Shown here piece after piece: positions 26,854 to 36,070 of a stretch of 64,000 nucleotides of DNA (position 1 is its first letter; each line of letters opens with the position of its first letter). Below the pieces are notes generated by a model. It saw nothing but the letters and a program-made list of their open reading frames with translations, was not told where the DNA came from and made no database searches. The stretch covers positions 248,001 through 312,000 of the forward strand of contig NZ_CAUQJB010000001.1 in NCBI RefSeq assembly GCF_963518325.1, written 5' to 3'. Made by a program: the position numbers and the translations under genes. The stretch comes from Vagococcus_D sp963518325 (GTDB lineage: Bacteria > Bacillota > Bacilli > Lactobacillales > Vagococcaceae).

Positions 26854-29100
26854 TTACTCTTCTTTCAAACGCTTCACGCCTATTAAGCTAATTAAGAGAA
26901 TCAGACCACTTAAGGTTAGCCACAGTTGGGTATGACTGCCTGTTTTCGGCAGAGTCTCGATTTTCTTTTTAGACCCTTGTGTGTCAGCTTCTTTTTCTTT
27001 AACTTTCTCAGAAGAACTGGATTCTGTTGTTGAATTAGTAGTCTCTTGAGCCACGTAAACAAAGATAACCTCTTGCTCATAATGATGGTAAAGCCCTTCC
27101 TTATTGTCTGGCGTTTCACGTAATGTATATCCTTTTAGTTCAATAGCTTTTGCTTGATAACTTTCACCAATCTTTCCTTCCAAGGTTGTACTTCGAGCCA
27201 ATTCTTGGCCATTTCCATCCTGGAAATGAACCTTGACAGTACCAGTTGTCTCAATATCACCGGCTTTTGTATAGAGGGCCTGATTTCCTAATAAACTAGC
27301 TGTTTCCCCCATTCGTTGACTCAAGGTAATCGCCAAAATTTGATTGACATCTGCTACTACAGATGAGGTACTTAGACGAATCGTTACAGACTCTCCTGGA
27401 GCAATCGTCTCAATTCCAGCATCTAATAGATTGATTTGCTTGTTACCTGATGTTTTTTCTCTTTTCTCATTAATTGGTGAGAGAACTTCTCCAGTGACTG
27501 TTTCGATGGTTAACACTGGTAATTTTACTGTTTTAGCGCTTAGTTCCAACTGCTTTAAAACGGGACCCGTTTCGCTTAGAACTTCCTCGTTCTTAAGAGT
27601 CAACTGATAGAGGTCTTCTTGAGCAACTGCTATCCCTTTTAGCTCAGCCTTAATTTGTTGAGACGGGTAATGGATGGCTTGTCTCGTCAATTCTTTATCG
27701 CCAAATAAGCCTTGTTTGACGGCAGTGGTTAATTGATCACGCCGTTGACTACTTTCAACAGTCGCTTTATCTTGAGACTGCATCCAAACAATCATTCCAC
27801 CTAACTGTTTTTCTTTAATATAATCTGTTTTAGCCTTAATCGAACGTTCATTCTCAAAGGTATAAAATTGCTTCTTTTCTTTGCTGTAAAGGTATGGTGC
27901 TTTAGCTACATCATCCCAGTACTCGGTCAAATCTGGTACTTGGGCTTTTAATTTATCCAACGAACGGAAAGCCCAAATCCCACCATTTCGCCCACCATCC
28001 CCATTAATTAACGGTTTTTCATTGGATGCCCCGCGGCTTTTGCTACCATCTGCGTCAACGGAAGCAAAGTCGGCTTTTTGAAACAATCCTGGTAATTCAG
28101 CATTTGTACCCACTTCCACGTTGCCCCAACCTCGCCCATAAAATGCTGACCCGATACTTATTTTATTGGCAGACGCACCATTTTTAAGCAAATAATTAAC
28201 CGTGTCGTTTGTACTCCATGCCCAAATCCCCTTCTCAGGATTGTTGGCTTCTGGATTTGTATAAAGAGCCGTATGATGGTTCGATTGGGCCTCCCAGGCA
28301 CCGTGAATATCATACGTCATCATATTGGCAAAATCTACGACGTCAAAAATACCAGCAACATCAATTCCTTGGCCCAATGCCCAGCCACCAGCTGGCAAGG
28401 CAACGGATAGTTCATAGGTTTTCCCTAGAAGCTTGCCCTGTTTATCAAGAGCTGCTCGAAACTCTTTTAGCAGTGTCACATAATTTTCTTTGTCTTCTGG
28501 CTTTGCATAAGGAGTCCCTTCATCTTTAGCACTGTCCACTAGATCACCGTCACGTGGCATATTTGGGTATTCCCAATCAATGTCAACAAAATCCATATTT
28601 GTGTAGGTGATAAATTTTAAGACATTATCAATAAATACTTGACGGGTCTCTGGTTTTTCTGCCAGTTGACTAAAGTCACCTGACTTAGTCCAGCCACCTA
28701 AAGATACACCAACGTTTAAATTAGGATTTTTCTCCTTTAAATCTGTCAAGCCATTCAAGATACCAGCATAGGCCTTGCCTTCTGCTGCTGCGCCATTACC
28801 AATACTTGAGGTAACAGCCGCAAATTCATCGGTAAATTCTAAATTGCCTTTTTCATCAAAATCTAGAAAAGCAAAATTCAGGTGAGTTAGCTGATCTGCC
28901 GGGATATCTTTTGGCATAAAATTCCCTTCACTGTCTTCAATTGACCAATCTCCGTAATACATGATACTGCGATACGTTTCTTGACTTGCCCCATAGCCTG
29001 TCAAACTCCCGACACCTACAGCAGCCATACTCATCATTAAAATACCAATCAAAACAATAATAAAGGATCTTAAACTGAACTCACGTCTTTTCTTTTTCAC
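26854..29100 (-). CDS. LPXTG-anchored chitinase, GH18
   Basis: A 748-residue surface chitinase. An N-terminal signal/anchor helix (about 10-36) is followed by a GH18 domain (about 42-460) with the SLGGWT strand and the catalytic DxxDxDxE as FVDIDWE (Glu about 177), plus YDIHG and a W-containing final strand (GGMIVWMQ). C-terminal regions include a beta-rich module (about 480-620), a MucBP-like repeat (about 625-680), a charged/Ser-rich spacer and LPKTG at about 717, then a membrane helix and RLKEE. It starts with GTG after AAGGTGG. It should release chitobiose from chitin at the cell wall. A weak cre-like site lies upstream. Confidence 0.92.
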   Translation of the reverse strand: MKKKRREFSLRSFIIVLIGILMMSMAAVGVGSLTGYGASQETYRSIMYYGDWSIEDSEGNFMPKDIPADQLTHLNFAFLDFDEKGNLEFTDEFAAVTSSIGNGAAAEGKAYAGILNGLTDLKEKNPNLNVGVSLGGWTKSGDFSQLAEKPETRQVFIDNVLKFITYTNMDFVDIDWEYPNMPRDGDLVDSAKDEGTPYAKPEDKENYVTLLKEFRAALDKQGKLLGKTYELSVALPAGGWALGQGIDVAGIFDVVDFANMMTYDIHGAWEAQSNHHTALYTNPEANNPEKGIWAWSTNDTVNYLLKNGASANKISIGSAFYGRGWGNVEVGTNAELPGLFQKADFASVDADGSKSRGASNEKPLINGDGGRNGGIWAFRSLDKLKAQVPDLTEYWDDVAKAPYLYSKEKKQFYTFENERSIKAKTDYIKEKQLGGMIVWMQSQDKATVESSQRRDQLTTAVKQGLFGDKELTRQAIHYPSQQIKAELKGIAVAQEDLYQLTLKNEEVLSETGPVLKQLELSAKTVKLPVLTIETVTGEVLSPINEKREKTSGNKQINLLDAGIETIAPGESVTIRLSTSSVVADVNQILAITLSQRMGETASLLGNQALYTKAGDIETTGTVKVHFQDGNGQELARSTTLEGKIGESYQAKAIELKGYTLRETPDNKEGLYHHYEQEVIFVYVAQETTNSTTESSSSEKVKEKEADTQGSKKKIETLPKTGSHTQLWLTLSGLILLISLIGVKRLKEE

Positions 29101-29132
29101 TACACATCCACCTTTTCAATAAATTTATAATA

Positions 29133-29146
29133 CTAAAGCGTATTCA
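29133..29146 (-). promoter_or_regulatory. Weak cre-like site upstream of the chitinase
   Basis: TGAATACGCTTTAG on the minus strand matches the cre core at most positions; chitinases in this group are commonly glucose-repressed. Confidence 0.35.
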
Positions 29147-29196
29147 TTATATTGTTATGATATCACAATTTTAAACATAAAAACAGATTTATTGCA

Positions 29197-29241
29197 CAAA
29201 AAACAGTAAGTCTTCTGAGACGTTCTCATCTAACTTACTGT
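29197..29241 (-). terminator. Serpin gene terminator
   Basis: ACAGTAAGT / ACTTACTGT arms followed by a T-run on the minus strand. Confidence 0.85.
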
Positions 29242-29269
29242 TCTCAACTAATTCGTGACTATTGGATTT

Positions 29270-30466
29270 CTAATTACGCCCATAAACAATGGTAATTTGT
29301 CCTTCCCCTGAATAATAAAGATAAAGGGTTAGATCTAGTTGTTTAGTTTCCATTGGTCTTGCCGCTGCTGTTGCCGCCCCCATGGAGGTAACACTTTCAA
29401 CTTTCACTTTTTCCTCATCTATTTTCAGTTGATTCGTTTGTTTAAACGAATTGATAACTAGCGGCTCGCTATCGATTAACTGGCTTAAATCAGCTTTAGT
29501 ATTATCGAAAATACTGGTTAACCCCAGTTGTTTCATCACTTCAATCAAATCGATATCAGTCGTCAGCTCAAACTTAGGAATAGCAAAATTAACATCAGCT
29601 ATTTCAGTCTCTTCCAAATTAATTAACTCATGAAGTTTTTCGGGAGCCTCAATTAATTGATTAACTGGAACATCTTCGTCGGGCAAAATAAACAACAACT
29701 GATGGTCATTTTCCAAAGCCAATGAACTGGCCACAAAATTAACACCATGAGCATAGGGATGGTTCTCTTGCTGCTGATGCATAAAATCTGTCCTTAGATC
29801 CTGTTCCCCATAAAAAAGCTGTTTGTCTGTTTGGGATGTTTCAAATTTATCAATCCAGGCTAAATGTAAACGAACCGTGTTGAGTAACACTAAACGGGTC
29901 TCTTCAGTCACTTCTTTTTGATCAAATAAATCAGTTCCTAATTGCTTTTCAACCCAGTCGGTGACCTTTTTTGCCGCTTTCCTTGGGGATTTGGCGAAAG
30001 GAACCGTATTTACACTAGCTGAATAAGTTTCCTTGGCCACTTTTTCAAATGCGGGTCTTACGTTGAACTCTTGATCCACCCAAATAGAATTAGCCAGACT
30101 GGCTACCTCTTTATCCTGATAAACACCTAATAATTCCTGGTTAAATACTTTTAGTGAAGGATATTCTTCTGAATTGGTAAATAGTACCCCATAAATATCC
30201 TCTTTACTCTTCCCTGCTGCCCCTTCACTTAATAAGCCTAACAATTGAAAAGGTCCGATTGGTCCATATAACGGATTACCTACTTCCTGTAAAATTATAC
30301 TCCCACTAGTAGCGGCGAACTGATTAAAACTGTCAGCTCCTGAGATACTTGAATAAGTCTTTTCCTTCGTGCCTTCTGATAAAATAACTTGCTTCCCTGG
30401 TTCACCACAACTTACCAATAAAAAGGACATAAGACTTAGCCCCATTATCATTAACTTCTTTTTCAT
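29270..30466 (-). CDS. Serpin-family lipoprotein
   Basis: A 398-residue lipoprotein (lipobox LVS-Cys20) with a serpin fold: ANSIWVDQEF, VTDWVEKQLG, LLNTVRLHLAWIDKFETSQT, IPKFELTTDIDLIEVMKQLG and the hinge-like GAATAAA near 355-362. Serpins inhibit serine or cysteine proteases by conformational trapping. Here only about a dozen residues (RPMETKQLDLT) lie between the hinge and the final strand, fewer than in known inhibitory serpins, so inhibition is uncertain. It has a strong ribosome site and its own terminator. It sits directly upstream of the chitinase, with separate transcription likely. Serpins are uncommon in bacteria. Confidence 0.87.
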   Translation of the reverse strand: MKKKLMIMGLSLMSFLLVSCGEPGKQVILSEGTKEKTYSSISGADSFNQFAATSGSIILQEVGNPLYGPIGPFQLLGLLSEGAAGKSKEDIYGVLFTNSEEYPSLKVFNQELLGVYQDKEVASLANSIWVDQEFNVRPAFEKVAKETYSASVNTVPFAKSPRKAAKKVTDWVEKQLGTDLFDQKEVTEETRLVLLNTVRLHLAWIDKFETSQTDKQLFYGEQDLRTDFMHQQQENHPYAHGVNFVASSLALENDHQLLFILPDEDVPVNQLIEAPEKLHELINLEETEIADVNFAIPKFELTTDIDLIEVMKQLGLTSIFDNTKADLSQLIDSEPLVINSFKQTNQLKIDEEKVKVESVTSMGAATAAARPMETKQLDLTLYLYYSGEGQITIVYGRN

Positions 30467-30523
30467 ACTAACCTCCTTTATCTATTAGACGTATCAAGGT
30501 GTAAAAAGGTTGGTTTTTTTAGT

Positions 30524-30555
30524 AAAAAAAAGCCCTAAAGCTTTTGCTTCAGGGC
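30524..30555 (-). terminator. rpsP-khpA terminator
   Basis: GCCCT-AAGC stem (GCCCTGAAGC / GCTTTAGGGC on the minus strand) with an AAAA loop, followed by eight T. Confidence 0.9.
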
Positions 30556-30568
30556 CCAATACGTGTAT

Positions 30569-30814
30569 TTAATTTCCGTCTAATATATTCAAGCGAACTT
30601 TCTTGGGTCCATCTAACCGAACACTGTAAACAATCGTGCGAATAGCTTTCGCAACTCGACCTTGTTTACCGATAATCCGCCCAATATCTTCGGGATCAAC
30701 AGATAAATTGTATTCAAAAAAATCTTCCGACTCTTCAATTTCCAACTTTATCTGCTCAGGATGACTGACTAACGGACGCACAATTGTCAAGACTAACTCT
30801 TTTACATCTGTCAT
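30569..30814 (-). CDS. khpA: KH-domain RNA-binding protein KhpA
   Basis: An 81-residue single KH-domain protein with the GxxG loop in IIGKQGRVAKAIR (about 47-59). In Firmicutes it partners with KhpB to bind mRNA and affects cell elongation and division. It lies 13 bases after rpsP, the conserved order, with a strong AAGGAGG. It is followed by a terminator instead of rimM. Confidence 0.95.
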   Translation of the reverse strand: MTDVKELVLTIVRPLVSHPEQIKLEIEESEDFFEYNLSVDPEDIGRIIGKQGRVAKAIRTIVYSVRLDGPKKVRLNILDGN

Positions 30815-30827
30815 TTTTCAGCCCTCC

Positions 30828-31103
30828 TTATTTTTTAACGTATTTAGCTTCGTGATGTTTTTTCATAACACCTTCACCAGAAAGGATGTTACGTACTGTA
30901 TCTGAAGGTTGCGCACCTTTTGATAACCAGTCCAACACTAAATCTTCTTTTAAGACTACTTCCGCAGGATCTTTCAAAGGATTGTAAGTTCCAACAGTTT
31001 CGATGAAACGTCCATCACGAGGAGAACGAGAATCTGCAACAACGATACGGTAAAAAGGGTTTTTCTTAGAACCCATACGTTTTAAACGAATTTTAACTGA
31101 CAT
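30828..31103 (-). CDS. rpsP: 30S ribosomal protein S16
   Basis: A 91-residue protein starting MSVKIRLKRMGSKKNPFYRIVVADSRSPRDGRFIE, diagnostic of S16. The start at 31103 has GGAGGTGG upstream; the longer frame reads through that ribosome site. In relatives ffh lies just upstream; here ffh is 32 kb away and rpsP has its own promoter. A typical terminator ends the rpsP-khpA unit. Confidence 0.97.
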   Translation of the reverse strand: MSVKIRLKRMGSKKNPFYRIVVADSRSPRDGRFIETVGTYNPLKDPAEVVLKEDLVLDWLSKGAQPSDTVRNILSGEGVMKKHHEAKYVKK

Positions 31104-31139
31104 GTATATTTCCACCTCCATTAACTTATTACAAATGTT

Positions 31140-31168
31140 AGTTTACCAGTTTTCAAAAGAGATGTAAA
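31140..31168 (-). promoter_or_regulatory. rpsP promoter (TTTACA-17-TAAACT)
   Basis: -35 TTTACA (31163-31168) and -10 TAAACT (31140-31145), 17 bases apart on the minus strand. Confidence 0.75.
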
Positions 31169-31169
31169 G

Positions 31170-31794
31170 TGTTTTTTCTTTACAGCTTAAAATTTCTTTT
31201 GTTTAACTGGGTTTGTCAATCAAATTTTGGCTAATCTTAGGCATATATAGCAATAAATTTCATTCATCAAAGTCTTAACTACGTTAGCTAATTCTTCTAA
31301 AGACTTCCTCCAAATAATGTGGTCATATCACTTGGTGACAGCTACTATTAGCATTTCCATCCCTATATTTCCAATCTGACTCAACGCCTATCTCCAAAAA
31401 ATAGACTATTTGCTCCTGATTAGACCATTCACTCTGACTCTAAGAGCACTTGGCCAATGTGGATCCACTTATATCTACTGTTTCTTCACGTTCTGACTCA
31501 CTTAAAGAAATCGGTGAATTTGCTGATGTGCTCGACTAACTAATGTGCTGTCCCAAAAAACGATTGAGCCTAAGTCCTAGCCCTTCCACACTTTACTCAG
31601 AGCCATAGCGAGCGCTTAGAGGCTTTATATTGCTGATTTAATCCTATCACGCGTCTCTCGATAGCCAGCTTTAAATGGACTCCTAAAGGGTATCCCTCTG
31701 CGCCACATCCTTTGGCTAACTAAAAACATGAGATGATATAAAAAGGCGAATTAACTGGCTTTAGTTAAACCAAATATGTCACTTAATAACAAAT
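31170..31794. other. 625-base region without a supported gene
   Basis: All frames are interrupted and no RNA gene is visible. A short GGGACAG-containing stretch near 31557 resembles the ends of intergenic repeats in this group, but nothing firm can be claimed. Confidence 0.4.
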
Positions 31795-31828
31795 AAACGA
31801 CGTGTAGCCATCACGCTACACGTCGTTT
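31795..31828 (-). terminator. adhE terminator
   Basis: A perfect 14-bp stem (AAACGACGTGTAGC / GCTACACGTCGTTT) directly after adhE, followed by TTTATTTGTT-like sequence. Confidence 0.85.
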
Positions 31829-31862
31829 ATCCATAACACTAGTTACAGTCTAACTAGTTGGT

Positions 31863-34448
31863 TTAAACACCTTCAAATGAATCAATAATAATTTGTTTCA
31901 ACTCGCTAATAAGAGGTTCTTTTGGATTGGCAGTTGTACACTGATCTTCATAAGCCAGCTCAGCCATTCGATCAACGGTACTGTCTAGGACTTCCTGAGT
32001 GACACCTTGAGATTTCAAGCTCATCTCAATGCCGACAGCTTTGCCTAATTTAATCACTTCTTGAACCAAACTTTCGACTAATTCCTCTGTGGTTTTACCT
32101 TTCAAACCTAATGTGCGAGCGATTTCCGCATAATCTTCATGAGCTCTAAAGTACTCATATTTAGGGAACATCGCATGTTTTTGTGGATCTTTAGCATTAT
32201 AACGAATGATATGCGGTAATAAAATCGCATTGGTTCGACCATGAGGGATGTGATACTCACCACCAATTTTATGGGCAACCGAGTGACAAATTCCTAAGAA
32301 AGCATTGGCAAACGCCATACCAGCTAAAGCTGAGGCATTATGCATCTTCTCGCGAGCATCAAAGTCCGCTGTTTTAACCGATTCTTCCAAATTAGCAAAA
32401 ACCAATTTAATCGCTTCAATACTCAATCCGCGAGTATAATCAGATGCCATTACAGAGACGTATGACTCCAAAGCATGGGTCAGAACGTCCATCCCTGTAT
32501 CAGCTGCAATTGAGCGAGGTAGCGTTTGAACAAACTGAGCGTCGATAATCGCAACATCTGGTGTTAAGGCATAGTCTGCTAATGGGTACTTAACGTTAGT
32601 TTCACTATCTGTAATCACAGCGAATGGTGTAACCTCTGCCCCTGTTCCAGAAGTGGTTGGCACACAGACTAATTGGGATTTTTCTGCTTTCGGATATTTG
32701 TAAATCCGTTTGCGAATATCTAGGAATTTTTGCTTAGCGCCAAAGAACTCTGTTTCAGGATGTTCATAGAACAGCCACATACCTTTAGCTGCATCCATGG
32801 CTGAACCACCACCTAAAGCAATAATCGTATCAGGTTGGAAGTCAACGATTTGTTCCGTTCCTTTGTAAACCGTGTTCGTTGATGGATTCGGTTCGACATC
32901 AGAAAAGACAGCAATCTTCACGTCATTATCCCGTTTGCGTAACTCATCCATAACAATATCGGCATAACCGAACTGAACCATACCAGGATCACACACAAGG
33001 AACACACGCTCTACTTTTTCCATTGCTCTTAAATACTGAATAGAGTTTTTCTCAAAGAAAATTCGTGATGGAAGTCTAAACCACTGCATATTTTTCCTCC
33101 GTTTCGCGACTGTTTTAATGTTCAATAGATTGACTGCTGAGACGTTTCTGGAAATGGAGTTTTTACCGTATGAACCACAGCCTAAAGTTAATGATGGAAT
33201 CATTTCATTATAAATATCACCAATTCCCCCTTGTGACGTTGGGGTATTAACTAATATACGGCAGGCTTTCATCCGAATAGCAAAGTCTACTTGAAGATCT
33301 TCATCTTCCGTATGAATACAAGCCGTATGTCCTAAGCCAGTCTCTAACATGCCTTCACATAATGCCATGGCATGCTCCCGGTCTTTAGCTTTAATCATCG
33401 CCAGAACAGGGGATAATTTTTCTAATGACAATGGATATTTAGCACCTGTTCCCTCTAATTCCGCAATTAAAATTTTGGTTCCAACGGGAACACTAATTCC
33501 TGCCATTTCGGCAATTTCAAAAGCAGGTTTGCCAACAACTGCTGGATTCACAGCTGTTTTAGCTTCATTCATGACAGCCGCTTCTAATTTTGCCACTTCA
33601 TTTGGTTTAGCCACATAGACTTGATGGGCCTGAAACTCTTTTTTCACCTCATCGTAAATCGCTTTGTCCACGATAATTCCTTGCTCAGAGGCACAAATCA
33701 TGCCGTTATCAAAAGATTTAGAGACAATTAAATCATTAACTGCCCGCTTGATTTTAGCTGATTTTTCAATGTAAGCAGGTGTATTTCCAGGTCCAACCCC
33801 TAGTGCTGGTTTACCTGTTGAATAAGCCGCTTTAACCATTGCACCACCGCCTGTGGCTAAGACAACTGCAACTTTTGGATGGTTCATTAAGGCACTTGTT
33901 GCTTCCAAGGATGGTTCTTCTACCCATGAAATACAATTTTCCGGAGCACCAGCTTTAATCGCCGCGTCACGAACCACACGAGCTGCTGCTGCTGAACATT
34001 TTTGAGCGGCCGGATGGAAAGCAAAGATAATTGGGTTACGAGTTTTTAACGCAATAATTGCTTTAAATATAGTCGTCGATGTTGGATTGGTCGTAGGAGT
34101 GACGCCACATAATACGCCAACTGGCGCGGCAATTTCCATGAGCCCACTTTGTTTGTCTTCACTGATAACACCAACAGTTTTATTATTTTTGATATTGTTC
34201 CAAATCGACTCTGAAGCAAACATATTTTTTATCGCTTTATCCTCATAAATACCACGACCCGTTTCTTCAACAGCTAATTTAGCTAAAGGCATGTGTTGAT
34301 CGTTCGCTGCAAGTGACATCTGATAAACAATTTCGTCCACTTTCTTTTGGTCAAACGCTTCCATTTCTTTTAATGCAATTGTGGCTTTTTTCGCTAGAGA
34401 ATCAATAACTGTGTCTACACTTGAAACTTTTTTAGTTTCTTTTGCCAT
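31863..34448 (-). CDS. adhE: Bifunctional acetaldehyde-CoA/alcohol dehydrogenase
   Basis: An 861-residue fusion that reduces acetyl-CoA to acetaldehyde and then ethanol, regenerating two NAD; it forms spirosomes. The N-terminal aldehyde dehydrogenase domain (about 1-440) has the catalytic Cys in GMICASEQG (about 240-250). The iron-type alcohol dehydrogenase domain (about 450-861) has GGGSAMDAAK and the metal-binding His cluster in CHSVAHKIGGEYHIPHG. The start at 34448 has a perfect AGGAGG; the longer frame is spurious. It is monocistronic and divergent from an orphan response regulator. TTGTGAA half-sites in the upstream region suggest Rex control, but no complete site is seen. Confidence 0.97.
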   Translation of the reverse strand: MAKETKKVSSVDTVIDSLAKKATIALKEMEAFDQKKVDEIVYQMSLAANDQHMPLAKLAVEETGRGIYEDKAIKNMFASESIWNNIKNNKTVGVISEDKQSGLMEIAAPVGVLCGVTPTTNPTSTTIFKAIIALKTRNPIIFAFHPAAQKCSAAAARVVRDAAIKAGAPENCISWVEEPSLEATSALMNHPKVAVVLATGGGAMVKAAYSTGKPALGVGPGNTPAYIEKSAKIKRAVNDLIVSKSFDNGMICASEQGIIVDKAIYDEVKKEFQAHQVYVAKPNEVAKLEAAVMNEAKTAVNPAVVGKPAFEIAEMAGISVPVGTKILIAELEGTGAKYPLSLEKLSPVLAMIKAKDREHAMALCEGMLETGLGHTACIHTEDEDLQVDFAIRMKACRILVNTPTSQGGIGDIYNEMIPSLTLGCGSYGKNSISRNVSAVNLLNIKTVAKRRKNMQWFRLPSRIFFEKNSIQYLRAMEKVERVFLVCDPGMVQFGYADIVMDELRKRDNDVKIAVFSDVEPNPSTNTVYKGTEQIVDFQPDTIIALGGGSAMDAAKGMWLFYEHPETEFFGAKQKFLDIRKRIYKYPKAEKSQLVCVPTTSGTGAEVTPFAVITDSETNVKYPLADYALTPDVAIIDAQFVQTLPRSIAADTGMDVLTHALESYVSVMASDYTRGLSIEAIKLVFANLEESVKTADFDAREKMHNASALAGMAFANAFLGICHSVAHKIGGEYHIPHGRTNAILLPHIIRYNAKDPQKHAMFPKYEYFRAHEDYAEIARTLGLKGKTTEELVESLVQEVIKLGKAVGIEMSLKSQGVTQEVLDSTVDRMAELAYEDQCTTANPKEPLISELKQIIIDSFEGV

Positions 34449-34922
34449 ACTATTCCTCCTTGATCTTATCCGTCGGGTATCCCGCCTGCTCAACGCTATA
34501 ACTTTTGGTTACATATGAGTCATGCTAAGACCCTTTCTGATTTTTAGTAGCCTAGAATAAGAGTTAGTCCTTGTGTTGAAAGCAATAAAGATACAAGTCC
34601 CTGACCGCCTATTCAAAAGAATTGCGAAAGATGATTGTGTGTGTTCTTTCTGTCTTAATAATAGCAAATTTCACAAACTTACTGGTAGGATAATTTTCAG
34701 CCCTTATTGGACATTTTTAAGATAATTAAATATATACTTCACAATCATTTTTTGTGTTATAATAGTTATATTAGTATTTGCCAGTCGCTTTGGATATGAT
34801 TTCACTAACTCGTCTTCTTTCATTTAACTAGTAGTTATTAATCCAGTTAGTGATTTTTATAGCAATCCTTTCAAAAGGATTCCATTCAAAGCAAACCATA
34901 CATAGAAACGAGGGAGACAGTT
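34449..34922. promoter_or_regulatory. Divergent adhE / response-regulator control region
   Basis: An extended -10 (TGC-TATTAT) for adhE lies near 34660-34670 on the minus strand. TGT-TATAAT (-10 at 34758-34763) drives the plus-strand regulator. The 160-base leader of that regulator contains CACTAACT / AGTTAGTG (34803-34852) followed by ATTTTTAT, and a second hairpin AATCCTTT / AAAGGATT (34864-34881), which suggests attenuation. Confidence 0.5.
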
Positions 34923-35696
34923 ATGTGCAACATCTTAATGGTAACGTCAGACAGTGAGTTAAAACGAAAATTAGTGAATTTATTGAACAAATACTTCGTA
35001 AACGTATTCATATTACCTCATGCTAAAACTGGGGCTGATGCCTTAGCCATCGCTAAGAATCATCAACCAGAGATAATCATGTTAGATTTAAACCTAAAAA
35101 ATGAAAACGCTTATTCTTATCAACGTGACTTATTAGCCTCCTACCCTAATTTAAGAAGTATCGTTATCGACAATCAAGAAAATTGTAAAAATGCTCAAAC
35201 TGCCATCCGATTTGGTGCCATTGATTACTTAGTTCAACCTCTGATAGAAAGTGAAGCCTTAAGCAGCATTCATCGAGCCATTATTTCTTTAAACCAAGTT
35301 TCATTGCTTGACCACCGCTCTGTGGACGCATTACCCACCCAAAATGAAACAATTTTACCGATGATTCAATATATTCACAGCAACTACCAGCAGGAACTAA
35401 ATTTGAATTCATTAGCTGATTTTATGCATCTCAATAAGAACTATATTTGTCAGTTATTTAAGAAAGAAGTTGGTATGACTTACATCACATACTTAAATCA
35501 GTACCGCGTTGAACAGTCAAAACTTTTATTGCGCAATAGTGATAAACAACTGGCTGAAATTTCAGAGAAAGTCGGCTATACCGATCCAACTTACTTCAGT
35601 CGAATTTTTAAAAAAATTACAGATATTAGTCCTAATCAGTATCGCCAAACCTATAAAGGTGATTTCATTCCTGTGGATCTTCAGCAAGTTTTTTAG
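34923..35696 (+). CDS. Orphan response regulator, REC plus AraC-type HTH (YesN-like)
   Basis: A 257-residue regulator. The receiver domain (1-115) has the phospho-acceptor Asp in EIIMLDLNL (about residue 54). The C-terminal AraC-type double helix-turn-helix (about 145-245) contains LADFMHLNKNYICQLFKKE and ISEKVGYTDPTYFSRIFKK. A start directly after GAGGGAGACAGTT is well supported. No sensor kinase gene is adjacent. It is divergent from adhE, so control of adhE is a reasonable guess. Confidence 0.88.
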   Translation: MCNILMVTSDSELKRKLVNLLNKYFVNVFILPHAKTGADALAIAKNHQPEIIMLDLNLKNENAYSYQRDLLASYPNLRSIVIDNQENCKNAQTAIRFGAIDYLVQPLIESEALSSIHRAIISLNQVSLLDHRSVDALPTQNETILPMIQYIHSNYQQELNLNSLADFMHLNKNYICQLFKKEVGMTYITYLNQYRVEQSKLLLRNSDKQLAEISEKVGYTDPTYFSRIFKKITDISPNQYRQTYKGDFIPVDLQQVF

Positions 35697-35747
35697 CTTG
35701 ACAGCTGAATTAAAAGATGAGATAGTATGATTCATATTGTTAATCAT

Positions 35748-35957
35748 AGTCAGTGACAGTAGCTTCTCATGTTTGAATGGAGAGAATTGACGGTTGGTGG
35801 AAGTCAATCAGCATGAGTGAGTGAATTACACACTTAAACAGTTTTATGAAGGGGGAGAGCCCATATCCTCTATAAGAGAAAAGCAGCGTGCTTTTAAAAA
35901 TTGGGTGGTACCGCGAATGATTCGTCCCTGTTAGTTGATACTAACAGGGACTTTTTG
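35748..35957 (+). promoter_or_regulatory. T-box leader, probable tyrosine type
   Basis: The T-box core GGGTGGTACCGCG is at 35903-35915 and is followed by the terminator GTCCCTGTTAG / CTAACAGGGAC plus five T (35924-35956). The Stem I apex GGTTGGTGGAAGTC is at about 35792-35805. In the specifier-loop region GTGAATTACACAC (about 35821-35833) a TAC codon is a plausible specifier. The TGGT bulge would pair with ACCA. The NhaC-type gene downstream agrees with known tyrosine T-box targets. Confidence 0.85.
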
Positions 35958-35980
35958 TCGCTTAAAAGGAGGAGGTAATA

Positions 35981-36028
35981 ATGAGCATTACAAGTGTTGG
36001 TGGACTTATTCGTTATCGACCACAATGA
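35981..36028 (+). CDS. 15-codon leader ORF between T-box and nhaC
   Basis: ATG at 35981 follows a perfect AAAGGAGGAGG. The 15-residue peptide ends LIRYRPQ, and the TGA lies 42 bases before nhaC. It is too short for homology. It may be a translated leader that couples to nhaC, or a remnant of a longer gene that once followed the T-box. Confidence 0.45.
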   Translation: MSITSVGGLIRYRPQ

Positions 36029-36070
36029 TTAGACAAATTATCAGATATTAATCATATGGAGGAACGTTTT

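Noticed and set aside
33349..33618. Antisense frame within adhE
   Set aside because: It lies entirely inside a well-supported conserved gene and lacks translation signals.
34660..34740. Rex operator upstream of adhE
   Set aside because: Only TTGTGAA half-sites are present; the second half-site of the TTGTGAA-N4-TTCACAA consensus is missing.
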